From NCBI GenBank assembly GCA_949316495.1, contig OX439001.1, positions 54,102,556 through 54,166,555 on the forward strand: 64,000 nt of DNA. The letters are read 5' to 3'. This DNA comes from Amphiduros pacificus. Lineage: Eukaryota; Annelida; Polychaeta; Phyllodocida; Hesionidae. The translations under genes and the position numbers were made by a program. Each line of letters starts with the position of its first letter. Position 1 is the first letter of the stretch. The notes under the pieces are model-generated. The model was not told the origin of the DNA, did no database searches, and was given only the letters and a program-made list of their open reading frames with translations. Below, one piece after another: positions 34,621-45,867 of the stretch.

Positions 34621-35521
34621 TGTCAATTTGTGTGCTGTATGGATGTGCAGATTTCTAGCTAACATGAAAGGATTATATATGTGCCATATCATAGTCAGAG
34701 GAACACCCTGTCCTATGTTTACTATAACATAATGTTCACACTGTTATGCTTTGATGTGGCACCAAGTCCTCAAAGTGCTCTGACAGACCATTGACCACAA
34801 GTTGGGTGGTGTATGTAATAGCAGAGGGAAGGCCAGAGGGTAGATGTGGGTACCCCAGGTGGCATGACATAATACCAATTAACACATACAGAAGACAGGA
34901 TTATCATTCCACAAATGCATTCTTGATCTTTTGAGCAACATGAGTTTGTCGACTTAGATATTGGATAAAATATGATTCATCTTAACATCATTGGTAACCG
35001 TTTATGAAAATAAATTTATAGAAAATATGCTTAGAGTGTATTGTCCAGACATATCCCATTTTTTTATAGGGAAACATGCAGACATGAAGGAATCCATTAA
35101 GTCATTCATGCGTTTCTTATAAGTGTATGGAGTAGATTTGACTGAGCTTCATCCCCCTTCCTGACAGACCCCCAAAGCATTAAAAGGTTCATAAAGGATG
35201 GTAACAGTCAAGGGGTAGATTACAAATAGACATATATGCATTAGTTCTGATTTATCTGATTCTGATTATAACAAGTACAAGGGGGCTGATTGAAATGGTT
35301 GATAGAAACAATAAAGTCATTAATTACACAACTCACCATAGGTGGGCCTCATCAACACCATCAATAGATTAGTGGGTAAGGAAAGATAGATGGGTTTCTT
35401 CCAGTTTATCAAGACAGAAGGACAGGACATGCTATAGATGGGATTGATAGAATTGTTGGAATTTATAAGAAGTTGCCAAAGATGGAATTGTTCAGATACA
35501 TCCGATTCTTCTCATTTCTAG
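34621..35521. other. Spacer, possibly further decayed LINE
   Basis: No convincing coding region. Phrases with GATGGGATTGATAGAATTG-type repeats start near 35430. Confidence 0.3.
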
Positions 35522-35605
35522 AAATATGGGGTTGACCAGATAGCTGCAGTAAAATGTACAGAGCTTATGGGCTGTGCAGGTCTGTACATAGAATACTTAC
35601 TGAAG
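35522..35605 (+). CDS. Candidate 84-nt internal exon of an unidentified gene
   Basis: An acceptor (CTTCTCATTTCTAG ending at 35521) and a donor (AAG|GTATGA after 35605) bound 84 nt, exactly 28 codons, open in phase 0. The peptide starts KYGVDQIAAVKCTELMGC and ends in a GLYIEYLLK-like helix; its mix of residues is protein-like rather than low-complexity. I do not recognise the family. No adjoining exon was found with confidence; the MATL-type first exon near 33499 is out of phase with it. It could be one exon of a gene whose other exons I missed, or chance. Confidence 0.3.
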
Positions 35606-35852
35606 GTATGATCAATATTGAATTATATTGGTTCATGGGATAGATGGAATTGTTGGAATTGATGGACACACACAGATAGTTTGTTCAAATTTATCAAAGT
35701 CTTCTCCTTTATAGAATACAACCATATTTCTAGATAGATATAACATATAAGATAGATCTGATTTATCAAATTTCTTCAGTACACTTCAATCAATTGTTGG
35801 AATTGATATATGTGTTGTTGGAATTGATGGGATTGTTGGAAAATAGAGGGGG
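35606..35852. other. Spacer with ATTGTTGGAATTGAT words
   Basis: The word GTTGGAATTGAT recurs four or five times between about 35450 and 35840 at irregular spacing. Confidence 0.4.
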
Positions 35853-36490
35853 GGCATTGGCCATGCCTCATAATGTAATATGTTGATTTTATTAGAGGAA
35901 AAGGGCTATATCTCCTACTCATGTATTTTACCTCCCATTCTAATGCCACAGGCTATGTTCTAGATATGTACAGCAAACATATCTAATTCATCATTAGTAT
36001 ATCCATGGTTGCGAAGACAGTGCCAAAACACAGAATGTATCATATTTGATATTTTAGACATGTCTAACAAGTATGTCTAACCCATCATTTGTATATCATA
36101 GAAGCCAGGACAGTGCCAAAGCTCCTACATTCTGCTACATGTGAAATATTTGGCCATAATGTAATATGTTGATTTTTATCAGGGGAAATGGGCCATATCT
36201 CCCACTCATATGTTTTACCTGGCACTTTAATGCCACAAGCTTTATTCATTTTTGGGCAAGTGTGTCTAACCTGTTATTAGTATATCCATGGTTGCGAAGA
36301 CAGTACCAAAACTCTGAGAATGTACTTTGTTCAATATATTCATGGGAAAGGGGTCATATCTTGTGCTGATATATTTTACCTCGCATTTTAACACAACAGG
36401 CCATATTCTAGACATGTGTAACAAGTATGTTTAACCCGCCATTATAGTTCCTCAAAGCTTGTGAAGATAGTGCCACGATTTCTTGTTAAA
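35853..36490. repeat. Degenerate tandem repeat, units of about 160-310 bp
   Basis: The phrase AATGTAATATGTTGATTTT occurs near 35873 and 36159. TATATCCATGGTTGCGAAGA occurs near 35998 and 36282, with a degenerate third version near 36450. Between them sit related stretches (TTTTACCT, CACAGGC, GACAGTGCCAAA). Three decayed copies can be recognised. No coding role seen. Confidence 0.65.
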
Positions 36491-36639
36491 GAATCCTTTC
36501 TACATCTACATCTATAAGTTTACTCGGCAAAACCAGTTGGCATCCCGCCGAGATGCACATGATTAATAACCAGTGTCAATACAATATGTAAAGCCCACAA
36601 ACATTCGTTTTTTGGCCATATCTACATTGTCAAATTGTG

Positions 36640-36912
36640 TCATTGTCCAAGATTCCTGCGAGCACAGATATTAATATTTGGAAATCTTTCAATCCCCGTG
36701 AAACACGCCCACCTATCGCCCACGTGGGATTGTTTACGCCTACTTGTAGATGGGTCACTTCCCGTGACCTTTGACCTATTTGTGAGTCAGTGTGTTGTGG
36801 GTCAGTTATGGAGTAGGAACGAAGTACAAAGTTCAGTTTGGCCTTTTTGGTGACGATTTGACCCACATAACTTCATTCTTTTCCCAGTTTCGTCAGAGCC
36901 GCTAAAGGTGAG
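36640..36912 (+). promoter_or_regulatory. Promoter-like region with DR1, E-box and forkhead motifs and a splice donor
   Basis: The palindrome CCCACGTGGG (36719-36728, E-box CACGTG) is followed by TGTTTAC (36731-36737, forkhead core). TGACCTTTGACCT (36765-36777) is an exact DR1, the direct repeat of AGGTCA with one base spacing bound by HNF4/RXR-type receptors. A pyrimidine run at about 36883-36892 and a strong donor, AAAG|GTGAGT near 36906, suggest a short 5' non-coding exon. The next good plus-strand gene is the LRR gene at 51 kb, whose first coding exon starts at a splice acceptor, so this could be its upstream exon. Confidence 0.35.
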
Positions 36913-37247
36913 TACATATTGTAACTGTTATTTATCAAGTTTATGCTGTAATTAAGACGATCCATGGCGAGTTTGGGATGACTCCTGAGGACTGGATTAC
37001 TGTGGACTGGCTGGATCATGTTTATAAATGCCTTGTTTGGCCGAATTTTCCACGCCATAACTTGTTTTTCTGATACGTACAACGATATTTATGAATGTTC
37101 AGGCGGAACCTTTAGTATATGTAACCTAATTCTGATCACAGTGGCACATCAGTGATCGGTTAAAATTGTTAAGTTTTTGTTTGTTTACAACTACATCACA
37201 ATTCAAGCACAGGACTGAGGAGGAGGGAGGGGCTGGTCACCAGTAAC
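36913..37247. other. Spacer, possibly first-intron sequence
   Basis: Nothing else recognised. Confidence 0.35.
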
Positions 37248-37905
37248 TTATACCCAAAGACATCAGCAAAATGGACATGAAATCCACTGTTTCTGGAAAC
37301 AACACGCACTGCCCATCATATTGAAGTTTACCTACTAATTAAACTCGACTTCCGGCGATTGATTGTTGCAGTTCTGATCCATGTCATCGTCTTTCCCAGT
37401 CATAATATCTATAATTGCAAATCCGTGAGCTTTCTGTAGCGTTTTTTCTCCAGTTTTTTACCCCATATTAAACCTGACAACGTGAAATGGCATTTAGGAG
37501 AGTCCAAGTGATGACGTCATGGAAACGCAGAGGGAGAATCTTTATATGACGTCAGAAGGACCACAACGTTGTGGAATTTCAGATCGTTGCTGTCACTCCC
37601 GTGAATAAACTGACCCACTTTCACCTGATTGCGCAAAGAACCTGAATCAACATCTAGGTTCTTTGGATTGCGCAAACTCGTAAACAATGGCGAAACGATG
37701 CTGAGATCAAGAAAAAACAAAGAAATATTTTCAAACAGGGCTGACATCTAAAGTTGATTTAAACAGTACATAATTCTTTGATTGTTAGTCGCCGGAAGTC
37801 GAGTTCTTACATAGTCGGGACTTAAATTGGATGGGCAGTGCGTGATGTTTCTGGAAACAGTGGATTTCAAGTCCATTTTGCCGATGTCTTTGGGTATAGA
37901 TAAGT
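37248..37905. mobile_element. Inverted-repeat element, complete copy with arms of about 110 bp
   Basis: The left arm (about 37248-37363) and right arm (about 37790-37905) are reverse complements with some mismatches and small gaps (shared pieces ACTCGACTTCCGGCGA, GAAATCCACTGTTTC and TATACCCAAAGACATC). The centre contains two TGACGTCA sites at 37512-37519 and 37547-37554 and no open frame. A foldback or MITE-type element. Confidence 0.75.
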
Positions 37906-37949
37906 GGTGACAGTGTGCCTAGAGGATCTTCTCCCATACTTGTCCAAAA

Positions 37950-38150
37950 CCAGTGGTTTTAGCAAAATGGGCTTTAAATCCAATCTGGGAAAATATAAAC
38001 ACAAAAAATGCGCATTGCCACCCATTTTAGATTATCCTTGTCATAATGTATTTCACTACAGACCTCTGTGTTATCTGTAACATACTTTCATCAGTTTTTT
38101 TTTCTGCTGACATTACACTTACTGACTCCAGGATGGCACTTACTCCCATA
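37950..38150. mobile_element. Partial, rearranged copy of the same inverted-repeat element
   Basis: Pieces corresponding to the left arm and adjoining centre can be followed (AAAATGGGCTTTAAATCC, then CTACAGACCTCTGTGTTATC and TCATCAGTTTTTTT), but the right half is missing. Confidence 0.5.
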
Positions 38151-38156
38151 TTCATC

Positions 38157-38750
38157 ATCAAAATAGACTTGAAATCCACTGTTTCCAGAAACCAGAAACA
38201 CCATGCACTGCCCATCATATTGAAGTTTCTCAACTTAATGAACGTGACTTCCGTCGAATGAACATTGCAGTTTAGACCAATGTCACTGTATTCTTTCCCA
38301 GTCATTATGTCTCTAAATACAGACCTGTGTATTATCTGCAACATTTTTTCTTCATTTTTTTTCTCGATATCACACCTGATGACATGAAATGGCATTTAGA
38401 AGAGTCCAAGTGACAACATCAGAGAAACATCATTTGACGTCAGAAGCATCACTATGATGTGGAGCTTCCAGATTGTTGCTGTCACACCGTGAATAGACTA
38501 ACCCACTTTCACCTCTTTGCACAAACTTGTAAACAATGGTGAAATGATGCTGAGATCAAGAAAAAATAAAGATTTTTTTTCTAACAAGCTCTGCATTTGA
38601 TGTTGCAGAGAGAAGTGCATGACTTATTGAAAACCTGTTGCCAAAGTACAAGTTCTACCTGAGTCATGACTTAAATATGAAGGGAAGTGAATGGTGTTTC
38701 TAGAAACAGTGGGTTTCAAGTCTATTTTGACATGAATATAGGAATAGAAG
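38157..38750. mobile_element. Second full-length copy of the inverted-repeat element
   Basis: It aligns with 37268-37880 over its length: left arm ATAGACTTGAAATCCACTGT, shared centre CATGAAATGGCATTTAG and GATGCTGAGATCAAGAAAAA, and right arm TTTCTAGAAACAGTGGGTTT. It keeps one TGACGTCA at 38435-38442. Arms are more diverged than in the first copy. Confidence 0.65.
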
Positions 38751-38756
38751 GGTCCA

Positions 38757-39080
38757 GTTGATGACATCATAGCTACTCAAAGGGGCTCAAAGTGGCTTCA
38801 TATGACGTCATTGACCAACCGCTGTATTGTATTAGCAGGTTCCTTGCTGTCACACCTATGAAACAGGATGACTCACTTTTCACATGATTGTACAGACTTG
38901 TAAATAATGGTGAAAAGATGCTGTGGCCAAAAATTAACGTAGAAAGTTTGATGTCTTATGTTGGATTGGAGGGAACATGAGAACCTGAAAACCTATTGCC
39001 CATATTTTTTTCTACCTGAGTTGTGGCTTTAATATGATTTGCAATACATGGGTTTCAAGTCCATTTTGTCGTAGGGATTA
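38757..39080. mobile_element. Right-half copy of the inverted-repeat element
   Basis: It corresponds to the centre and right arm of its neighbours (TATGACGTCATTGACC with TGACGTCA at 38803-38810, GTAAATAATGGTGAAAAGATG, and GGGTTTCAAGTCCATTTTGT at the end). Confidence 0.55.
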
Positions 39081-41078
39081 GTGGATTCTCAACATCATAA
39101 GATCACTTTTGCATAATGCATAATTCATTACTGCCAGGCCATAGCTTTGGGAGTCCTGTCCTTGTCTTCATCACAAATGCCCCAGGCACTCTGAGCTTAA
39201 AGGGCAACAAAACCTCATTAAATATGGAGAAACAATTTAAATATCATTAATATCAACAACTATAAGATATGAAAAGAAGATTTTACATCAAACACAGTAC
39301 ATGTTTTTATCTAGGTCGCCTCGCCATTTCAAACTGTTTTTGATAGAGGTGTTGATGCCTCCACATCGGTGATAAAAACACATTTAAACTCGTCCTTGCA
39401 TAAACTGACATTGAGGCTAAAATGTAAAATTTGTTGACTGTTTTAGCAAATATATAAAATATTATGCAGACAGTGCTTTGATTGCAGTCATATTTAGACT
39501 TGTTCAATCATGAGAAGGCCAGGTTCGAAAGGGCATACCAGGCATGTGAGCAGTAAAAGGGAAATATCAGATTTTTGGGGCCAAATACAGGGATTTTAGG
39601 TTCACAACTGGATGGTTTTAAAATGTCTAACAAGGATGGCATGATTAAAGTGGTGGTTTTGTTGGTCTATAATTGTTCTCCCCAACCAACAAAATTAAGC
39701 ATGTTAACACAATAAATCTAAATATATTCTTAATATCTCAGTCAAGCTTGACACTGACCTTTCTATGACCAAGTTGACCTCTCAGATAAGGTCAACATCA
39801 AATTGGTTTGTTAGCACGATAAAAGTCATAGCTTGTATCAGACTGATTGAAAAAAAATAACATGCCAATCAAAATTTATTCGTCTACAAAGTTCCCCCAT
39901 GCATGACAGATTTTAAACACCAGGTGTCAGCATGGCCCATTCAAGCAGTAAGAATTACTCTGCATGTTTGAATATAACACTAATATTTGATCAAATGAGT
40001 TCAAAGCTTATACTTCTGTGACACTTTCTGGCATCTCAAAAAAAGATTAAAACCTAATCAGCTTATTAACCCCTTGTTATTCACCATTATTCTTAATTTG
40101 TTTATGAGATAATATACAGTCCCAATTCCAGCATTTTGTGCAGCTCTGGTGTGTACATTGTAGTTTTCAACAAGAAAAATAATACAAAATGGCAGCCAAT
40201 ATTCCGCTAATATATTCTCACCTTGAAGAGTAAAAAAATTGTAAACTGTTCCCACATTTGGGGTCAGCGGGGATGATAAAATAATATTGGATGTCTTTTT
40301 TTGGCATTTTGTTATTGTAATGGTAGATAGGAAGGCTTGGTGGTAATTGCATGTGGTGCTAATCCTTGCTAGTGTCAAGTCGTCTCATGGGTAGATTTTG
40401 AACTCTCTCAGGTAAACATATAGAGCAGTAATCTCCCTGATGTGATTTTGTAATATTTGAGGTATGTTACAACAGGCGTTATGCAGGAATAACAGGATCA
40501 CTGACAACCAATTGAGCAAGTTTGAAATTGCAATTAACATCACAAAGATAGTGACAGCAGTTGTCATCATTGATGTGACTCATGAATCCTTCCTGACACA
40601 AATCCACTGCAGTTAACTTACTGAACTTAAGTGACAGGAGGATACTGCATAAAATGTATAAATAGATTGTGTCATATGGTAATTTATTGATTTAAAAAAG
40701 AATACTCTATTATTGTATTTTGATTTCATAATATACATGATATTTTGCATGTGGTAGTTCAATGGGTGTTATTTAAATGGCCAGGTCGTTTAATGGGTCT
40801 CCATTTTTCAGTTGTGAATAGTATTGATATGGGTTTGAAATGAGATGGCATTTCCATCATACCCATCTATTGTCAGGTAAAAATTTAAAATTCATGTATC
40901 CTAAAATATATATTGAGTTTTTAAGCTCTTCCTCTTGTGCAGATTGTAGAGCTTTGAAGAAGGATAAATATTTAACATCATAACAGATGCCTGAAACATG
41001 ATATGATTTCCACATTGTCACTTATAATCCCTCAGTCATATTTGCACTGGCAGAGAAACAAGAATCTGCTGGCTTCAC
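39081..41078. other. Long AT-rich non-coding stretch
   Basis: Minus-strand frames of 106 and 61 codons at 40058-40570 have no recognisable domain. I see no other feature. Confidence 0.4.
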
Positions 41079-41240
41079 AATGAATGAATGAATGAATGAA
41101 CGAACGAACGAACGAATGAATGCTTTTTATTTATCATTTTCTACAACATTATATATAATACATGTTTACATTTTACATACATGTAGACCGATTTTACAAA
41201 ATTATATAGAAAATGAGCAGTTACCAGAAAAGATTAATTT
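41079..41240 (-). mobile_element. Possible retroposon 3' tail with (ATTC)n
   Basis: On the minus strand an AT-rich tail reads into AAATAAAAAGCATTCATTCG and an (ATTC)n run (plus strand GAATGAATGAACGAACGAAC at about 41082-41118). CR1/L2-type LINEs and their SINEs end in an AATAAA-like signal plus a short tandem repeat of this kind. No RT is readable upstream, so only the 3' end is suggested. Confidence 0.35.
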
Positions 41241-43454
41241 TATCAAGCTAGTAACCTTGGACCTAAGGTCCTAAGCACCGGGGAGTTTATTAGCGATAAT
41301 TGAGATATGCCGTAGCAGTGGTCAGGTTATACAGCAGCACCCCATAGCACCAGCAGTAACGCACGGCACCTGAAGATCAAATGAAGCAGATGTCTGTAGG
41401 ATATGGTAGGGACTACATCTCAAACTTTTACACGATTACATGGTGACCTCACGATTGCCATAAGGCACCCATTTAGGCATCCAACTGCTCTTACAGGATG
41501 TCTGGGGATGCAAAATATAACAAATAATCCAATTTTTCCTGGGATAATCTTATGCAGGACACTTACAGGAGTCTGCCGTGTATTTACTTTAAGATGGTCT
41601 TTGATCAGAAGACATCCTGGAAAGGCCGGTAAAAGTTCCTGGCGACCCGTACAACATCTTAAAAGTAGCCAAGCCCTCACGGTTCCCTGACTTGCCAGCT
41701 GATTTTTATCAAAAATACACATTGCCTGGGCGCCTTTATTGAGATCGGTGCAAATGTGACGAGGGTTTAAGGCTAGACTGGCACAGAGACTGTATCACAT
41801 CCCAGATTGTGACTTTGGAGTTAATTCAAATGTGATTGTGCGAGGACCTTTGATCATTCAGTTACAGAGCCACTGGGAATAATGACAATCTTTTGTTGGC
41901 TTAATCTTTGGTGCAAAAAGCCAGGAATTATTCGAGCCAGCAGTATGTTCCTTAACTTAAGCACTACAGGATACAAACAGGGCTGAAACTAGGTTAGAAG
42001 GTTAATTATCAACTTTTATATTCAGCAATTGTACTGCAATGTATACAACATCAAATACAGCTGAAACAGTGCCTGTCTTAATGAAGTTGTCACAAGGTAT
42101 CTAGTTTTAATAGCCATGAATATATTATAGACAACCAGATGATATGTGATTGAAGAGTGATAACTTATTTACTGGTTTAGTTATCAAACAGATTCTGAGT
42201 GTATGATTATAACCATGAGAACTCCAGTGCCATAACCTCTACAGTCTTCATATATATATTCAGTCACACATGTATATGTATCCATCAAGCATTACTCTCA
42301 GGGATAGTTTACCTGCTGTACTCTGCCAAAGGATTGGGGATTCATTGATTGGGATTTAATTTGGTTGTTTAGTTCAGTGAAGGTCATTGTGTGTTTTTGT
42401 TCAGAACAATAGTGCATGAACAACGGACTGTTCCATCCAGGTAACTTAAACTAACTTTGTAATAATGATATTTTAGATGGACTTTTTTCACTCACCAGTT
42501 CTAATGACGAAAACTTAGCTTTATGATTAAACCTGTAGAAATGCTCTCATCATGCTTGATAGAATTATTTGTTTGTCATTTGCTTATTATGTGAAAGTAC
42601 TTGCTAGGGCTATTGTATTGTGAGTTAAAATATTGGTGATTCATTTGTGACTCAGTTTATAATCAAATTATTTTGGTTATATATTTATCTGGCCTACACT
42701 GATAGTGACATGACATCATAACCTACACGTCTTGGCATCGTTCCAGTTCTGATTCATTTTTTATGACTGTCGAATATTTATAGCATGATACATTTTGATG
42801 TAATAACCATGTCAACAAGATAAAGATAAAACATTTGAGAAGTTAGAACTTAAAACCCAGATGTTCAATGGTGCATTTTGGCTGAGGTTACCTTTGCAAC
42901 GATTCCAACATGACTGTAAAAATGTGATTTGTAAGTGTGTATGTCTTAACGAAACTGTCCATTTCCATCCAGTATTGTGACCATGATGATTATGTTTGAT
43001 GCAAAATCAGGAAAACGTGAAGGGTCAGCCTGTGACTCTATTTGTTCACACAGAGCTGTTGCATGGTTTATTTGCTCAAGATCATCTCACACTTCATACA
43101 TTACGCATACAAAATGGCCCTTATGACTCCATACGGTTATGATCATTTGTGACCCAAATAGTTGCGAGTTGCGAACTGAGCAACTGAACTGTGAATATAT
43201 ACAGACATAGAATGAGCATTATGTTGAGTCAGTGATCACCATTTGTATGGCTTTTGACAAGGAGAATAATATCATATATCCTTGCACACAATCCATCATA
43301 AATATGATGAAATGTTTCAAAAGCAGTTAAATAAAAGAGGTTAGAATGGGGAGATATAAGCGTGGTATTGCCCTGTTACCAGTAGAAGCACCTGTGGTCT
43401 GCAAGTCTGCACACCAGCTGGTCCTCACCACTTGCCACAAGACACACATTGCCT
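41241..43454. other. Non-coding stretch, partly less AT-rich
   Basis: 41340-41760 is richer in G/C than its surroundings and has open frames of about 95-100 codons on both strands without recognisable domains. No other feature is supported. Confidence 0.35.
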
Positions 43455-43506
43455 GAAATAGGTCACGGAAATAGGTCACTGAAATAGGTCACGGAAATAG
43501 GTCACT
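43455..43506. repeat. 13-bp repeat, 4 units, with AGGTCA
   Basis: Four units of GAAATAGGTCACG or GAAATAGGTCACT. Each contains AGGTCA, the nuclear-receptor half-site, at 13-bp spacing. Confidence 0.85.
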
Positions 43507-44125
43507 GATTCAATATTAATCATCTTATATTAATTCTAAATGAAACTAATGAAAAGTTAAAAAATTAAAATTGATAACAGAAATAAATAAAAATATTTTC
43601 ATTAGAATAAATAAACGGTAATAGTAAATTTTAAAAACAAATTTTCTATATTTTTATGTTTGTTTTAATTTGCCTCCTGAGTCAGATACTTTTAATTTCA
43701 CATCATAATGAGTATTATTTGGTTGTAACAGCGTCTACCAAAGTATTTATGAATACAGTTCATTGAACATTGTTACATTTAACTATACACAAACAGTAGA
43801 ATACAACTTTTGGCAGGCATATATTATCTAATACCAGAATTATCCAGTGGCCTGTTATATTATTGTAGTTCTCATGCTGGGAAGTCTTGAGTAATAAGAT
43901 GCCATAGTCTGCTTCAGTTCATGCATGTATTTTATGGTTATATCTGAAGTGATGTAAACAGGAAACCACAAGTTTACACTTATATTGATGTTTACATATA
44001 TGTTTACACTTGTGTTGATGTGTATTCATGATAATGTTGCTAAATCCTGATGTAAACAAGACACCATATGTTTAACACTTGTGTGTATTGAAAGTTAGAG
44101 TCAAACATCAGTTTTGTCATGGAAA
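43507..44125. other. AT-rich spacer
   Basis: Nothing recognised other than a short duplication (TGTTTACACTTGTGTTGATG near 44001 and a similar phrase near 43971). Confidence 0.35.
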
Positions 44126-45497
44126 ATGTAACCACACAAGGTCATGCAGGCGATCATGTAACCACACAAGGTCATGCAGGCTATCATTTTACCATGCCAG
44201 GTCATGCAGGCTATCATGTTACCATATTGTGTCATGCAGGCTATCATGTTACCATGTTGTGTCATGCAGGCTATCATGTTACCATGTGTCATGCTGGCTA
44301 TCATGTTACCATATTGTGTCATGCAGGCTATCATGTTACCATATTGTGTCATGCAGGCTATCATGTTACCGTATTGTGTCATGCAGGCTATCATGTTACC
44401 ATATTGTGTCATGCAGGCTATCAAGTTACCGTATTGTGTCATGCAGGCTATCATGTTACCATGTTGTGTCATGCAGGCTATCATGTTACCATATTGTGTC
44501 ATGCAGGCTATCATGTTACCATGTTGTGTCATGCTGGCTATCATGTTACCATGTTGTGTCATGCAGGCTATCATGTTACCATGTTGTGTCATGCAGGCTA
44601 TCATGTTACCATGTTGTGTCATGCTGGCTATCATGTTACCATATTGTGTCATGCAGGCTATCATGTTACCATGTGTCATGCTGGCTATCATGTTACCATG
44701 TTGTGTCATGCAGGCTATCATGTTACCATGTTGTGTCATGCAGGCTATCATGTTACCATGTTGTGTCATGCAGGCTATCATGTTACCATGTTGTGTCATG
44801 CTGGCTATCATGTTACCATGTTGTGTCATGCAGGCTATCATGTTACCATGTTGTGTCATGCAGGCTATCATGTTACCATGTTGTGTCATGCAGGCTATCA
44901 TGTTACCATGTTGTGTCATGCAGGCTATCATGTTACCTTGTTGTGTCATGCAGGCTATCATGTTACCATGTTGGGTCATGCAGGCTATCATGTTACCATG
45001 TTGTGTCATGCAGGCTATCATGTTACCATGTGTCATGCTGGCTATCATGTTACCATGTTGTGTCATGCAGGCTATCATGTTACCATGTTGTGTCATGCAG
45101 GCTATCATGTTACCGTGTTGTCTCATGCAGGCTATCATGTTACCATGTTGTGTCATGCAGGCTATCATGTTATCATGTTGTGTCATGCAGGCTATCATAT
45201 TACCATGTTGTGTCATGCAGGCTATCATGTTACCATGTTGTGTCATGCAGGCTATCATATTACCATGTTGTGTCATGCAGGCTATCATGTTACCATGTTG
45301 TGTCATGCAGGCTATCATGTTACCATATTGTGTCATGCAGGCTATCATGTTATCATGTTGTGTCATGCAGGCTATCATGTTACCATATTGTGTCATGCAG
45401 GCTATTATGTTACCATATTGTGTCATGCAGGCTATCATGTTACCATGTTGTGTCATTCAGGCTATCATGTTACCATATTGTGTCATGCAGGCTATCT
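44126..45497. repeat. 30-bp minisatellite, about 45 units
   Basis: The unit runs GTCATGCAGGCTATCATGTT followed by ACCATGTTGT. Shortened 27-bp units (ACCATGTGTCATGCTGGC) occur near 44281, 44669 and 45028. Because 30 is divisible by three and the unit has no stop in four frames, frames of 450-490 codons run on three plus-strand phases and one minus-strand phase. None has codon bias or flanking support for a gene. Confidence 0.95.
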
Positions 45498-45867
45498 ATG
45501 ATGAAGTCATGCAATTGTTATGCTGTGTGTAACCAAATAGATGTTTGGCTCCAAGTATGAAAAAGGCATTAATCCTATAACTAGAACACATGAACATCCT
45601 GACACATTAAAGATTTAAATAGAGTGAAAAGATTAGTTTCAATGAGACACAGACATTGCACTATATGTGTGAGATCTGCATGAGACGGTTAAATGATAAA
45701 ACTCCCTATAAAAATGATGTCTATCAAAGAGTGTCTTTCAAAGGGAGCTATTTGTTACGGTTCTGTTCAAAATATATTTCATAAATACTTATTGGGAAGT
45801 ATGAATGAAAATATGATAAGACACATCAATAGAAAATACATTACTTACCCATTTATGATATTAAAGT
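45498..45867. other. Spacer
   Basis: Nothing recognised. Confidence 0.35.

Noticed and set aside
40058-40570. Two adjacent minus-strand frames with hydrophobic segments
   Set aside because: AT-rich composition gives hydrophobic residues by chance; no domain, conserved motif or splice site fits.
41403-41722. Overlapping frames of about 95-100 codons in a less AT-rich patch
   Set aside because: Both strands are open, neither protein has a recognisable domain, and no splice sites fit.
44079-45560. Frames of about 450-490 codons
   Set aside because: Four phases are open simultaneously because of the 30-bp unit; no evidence for coding.
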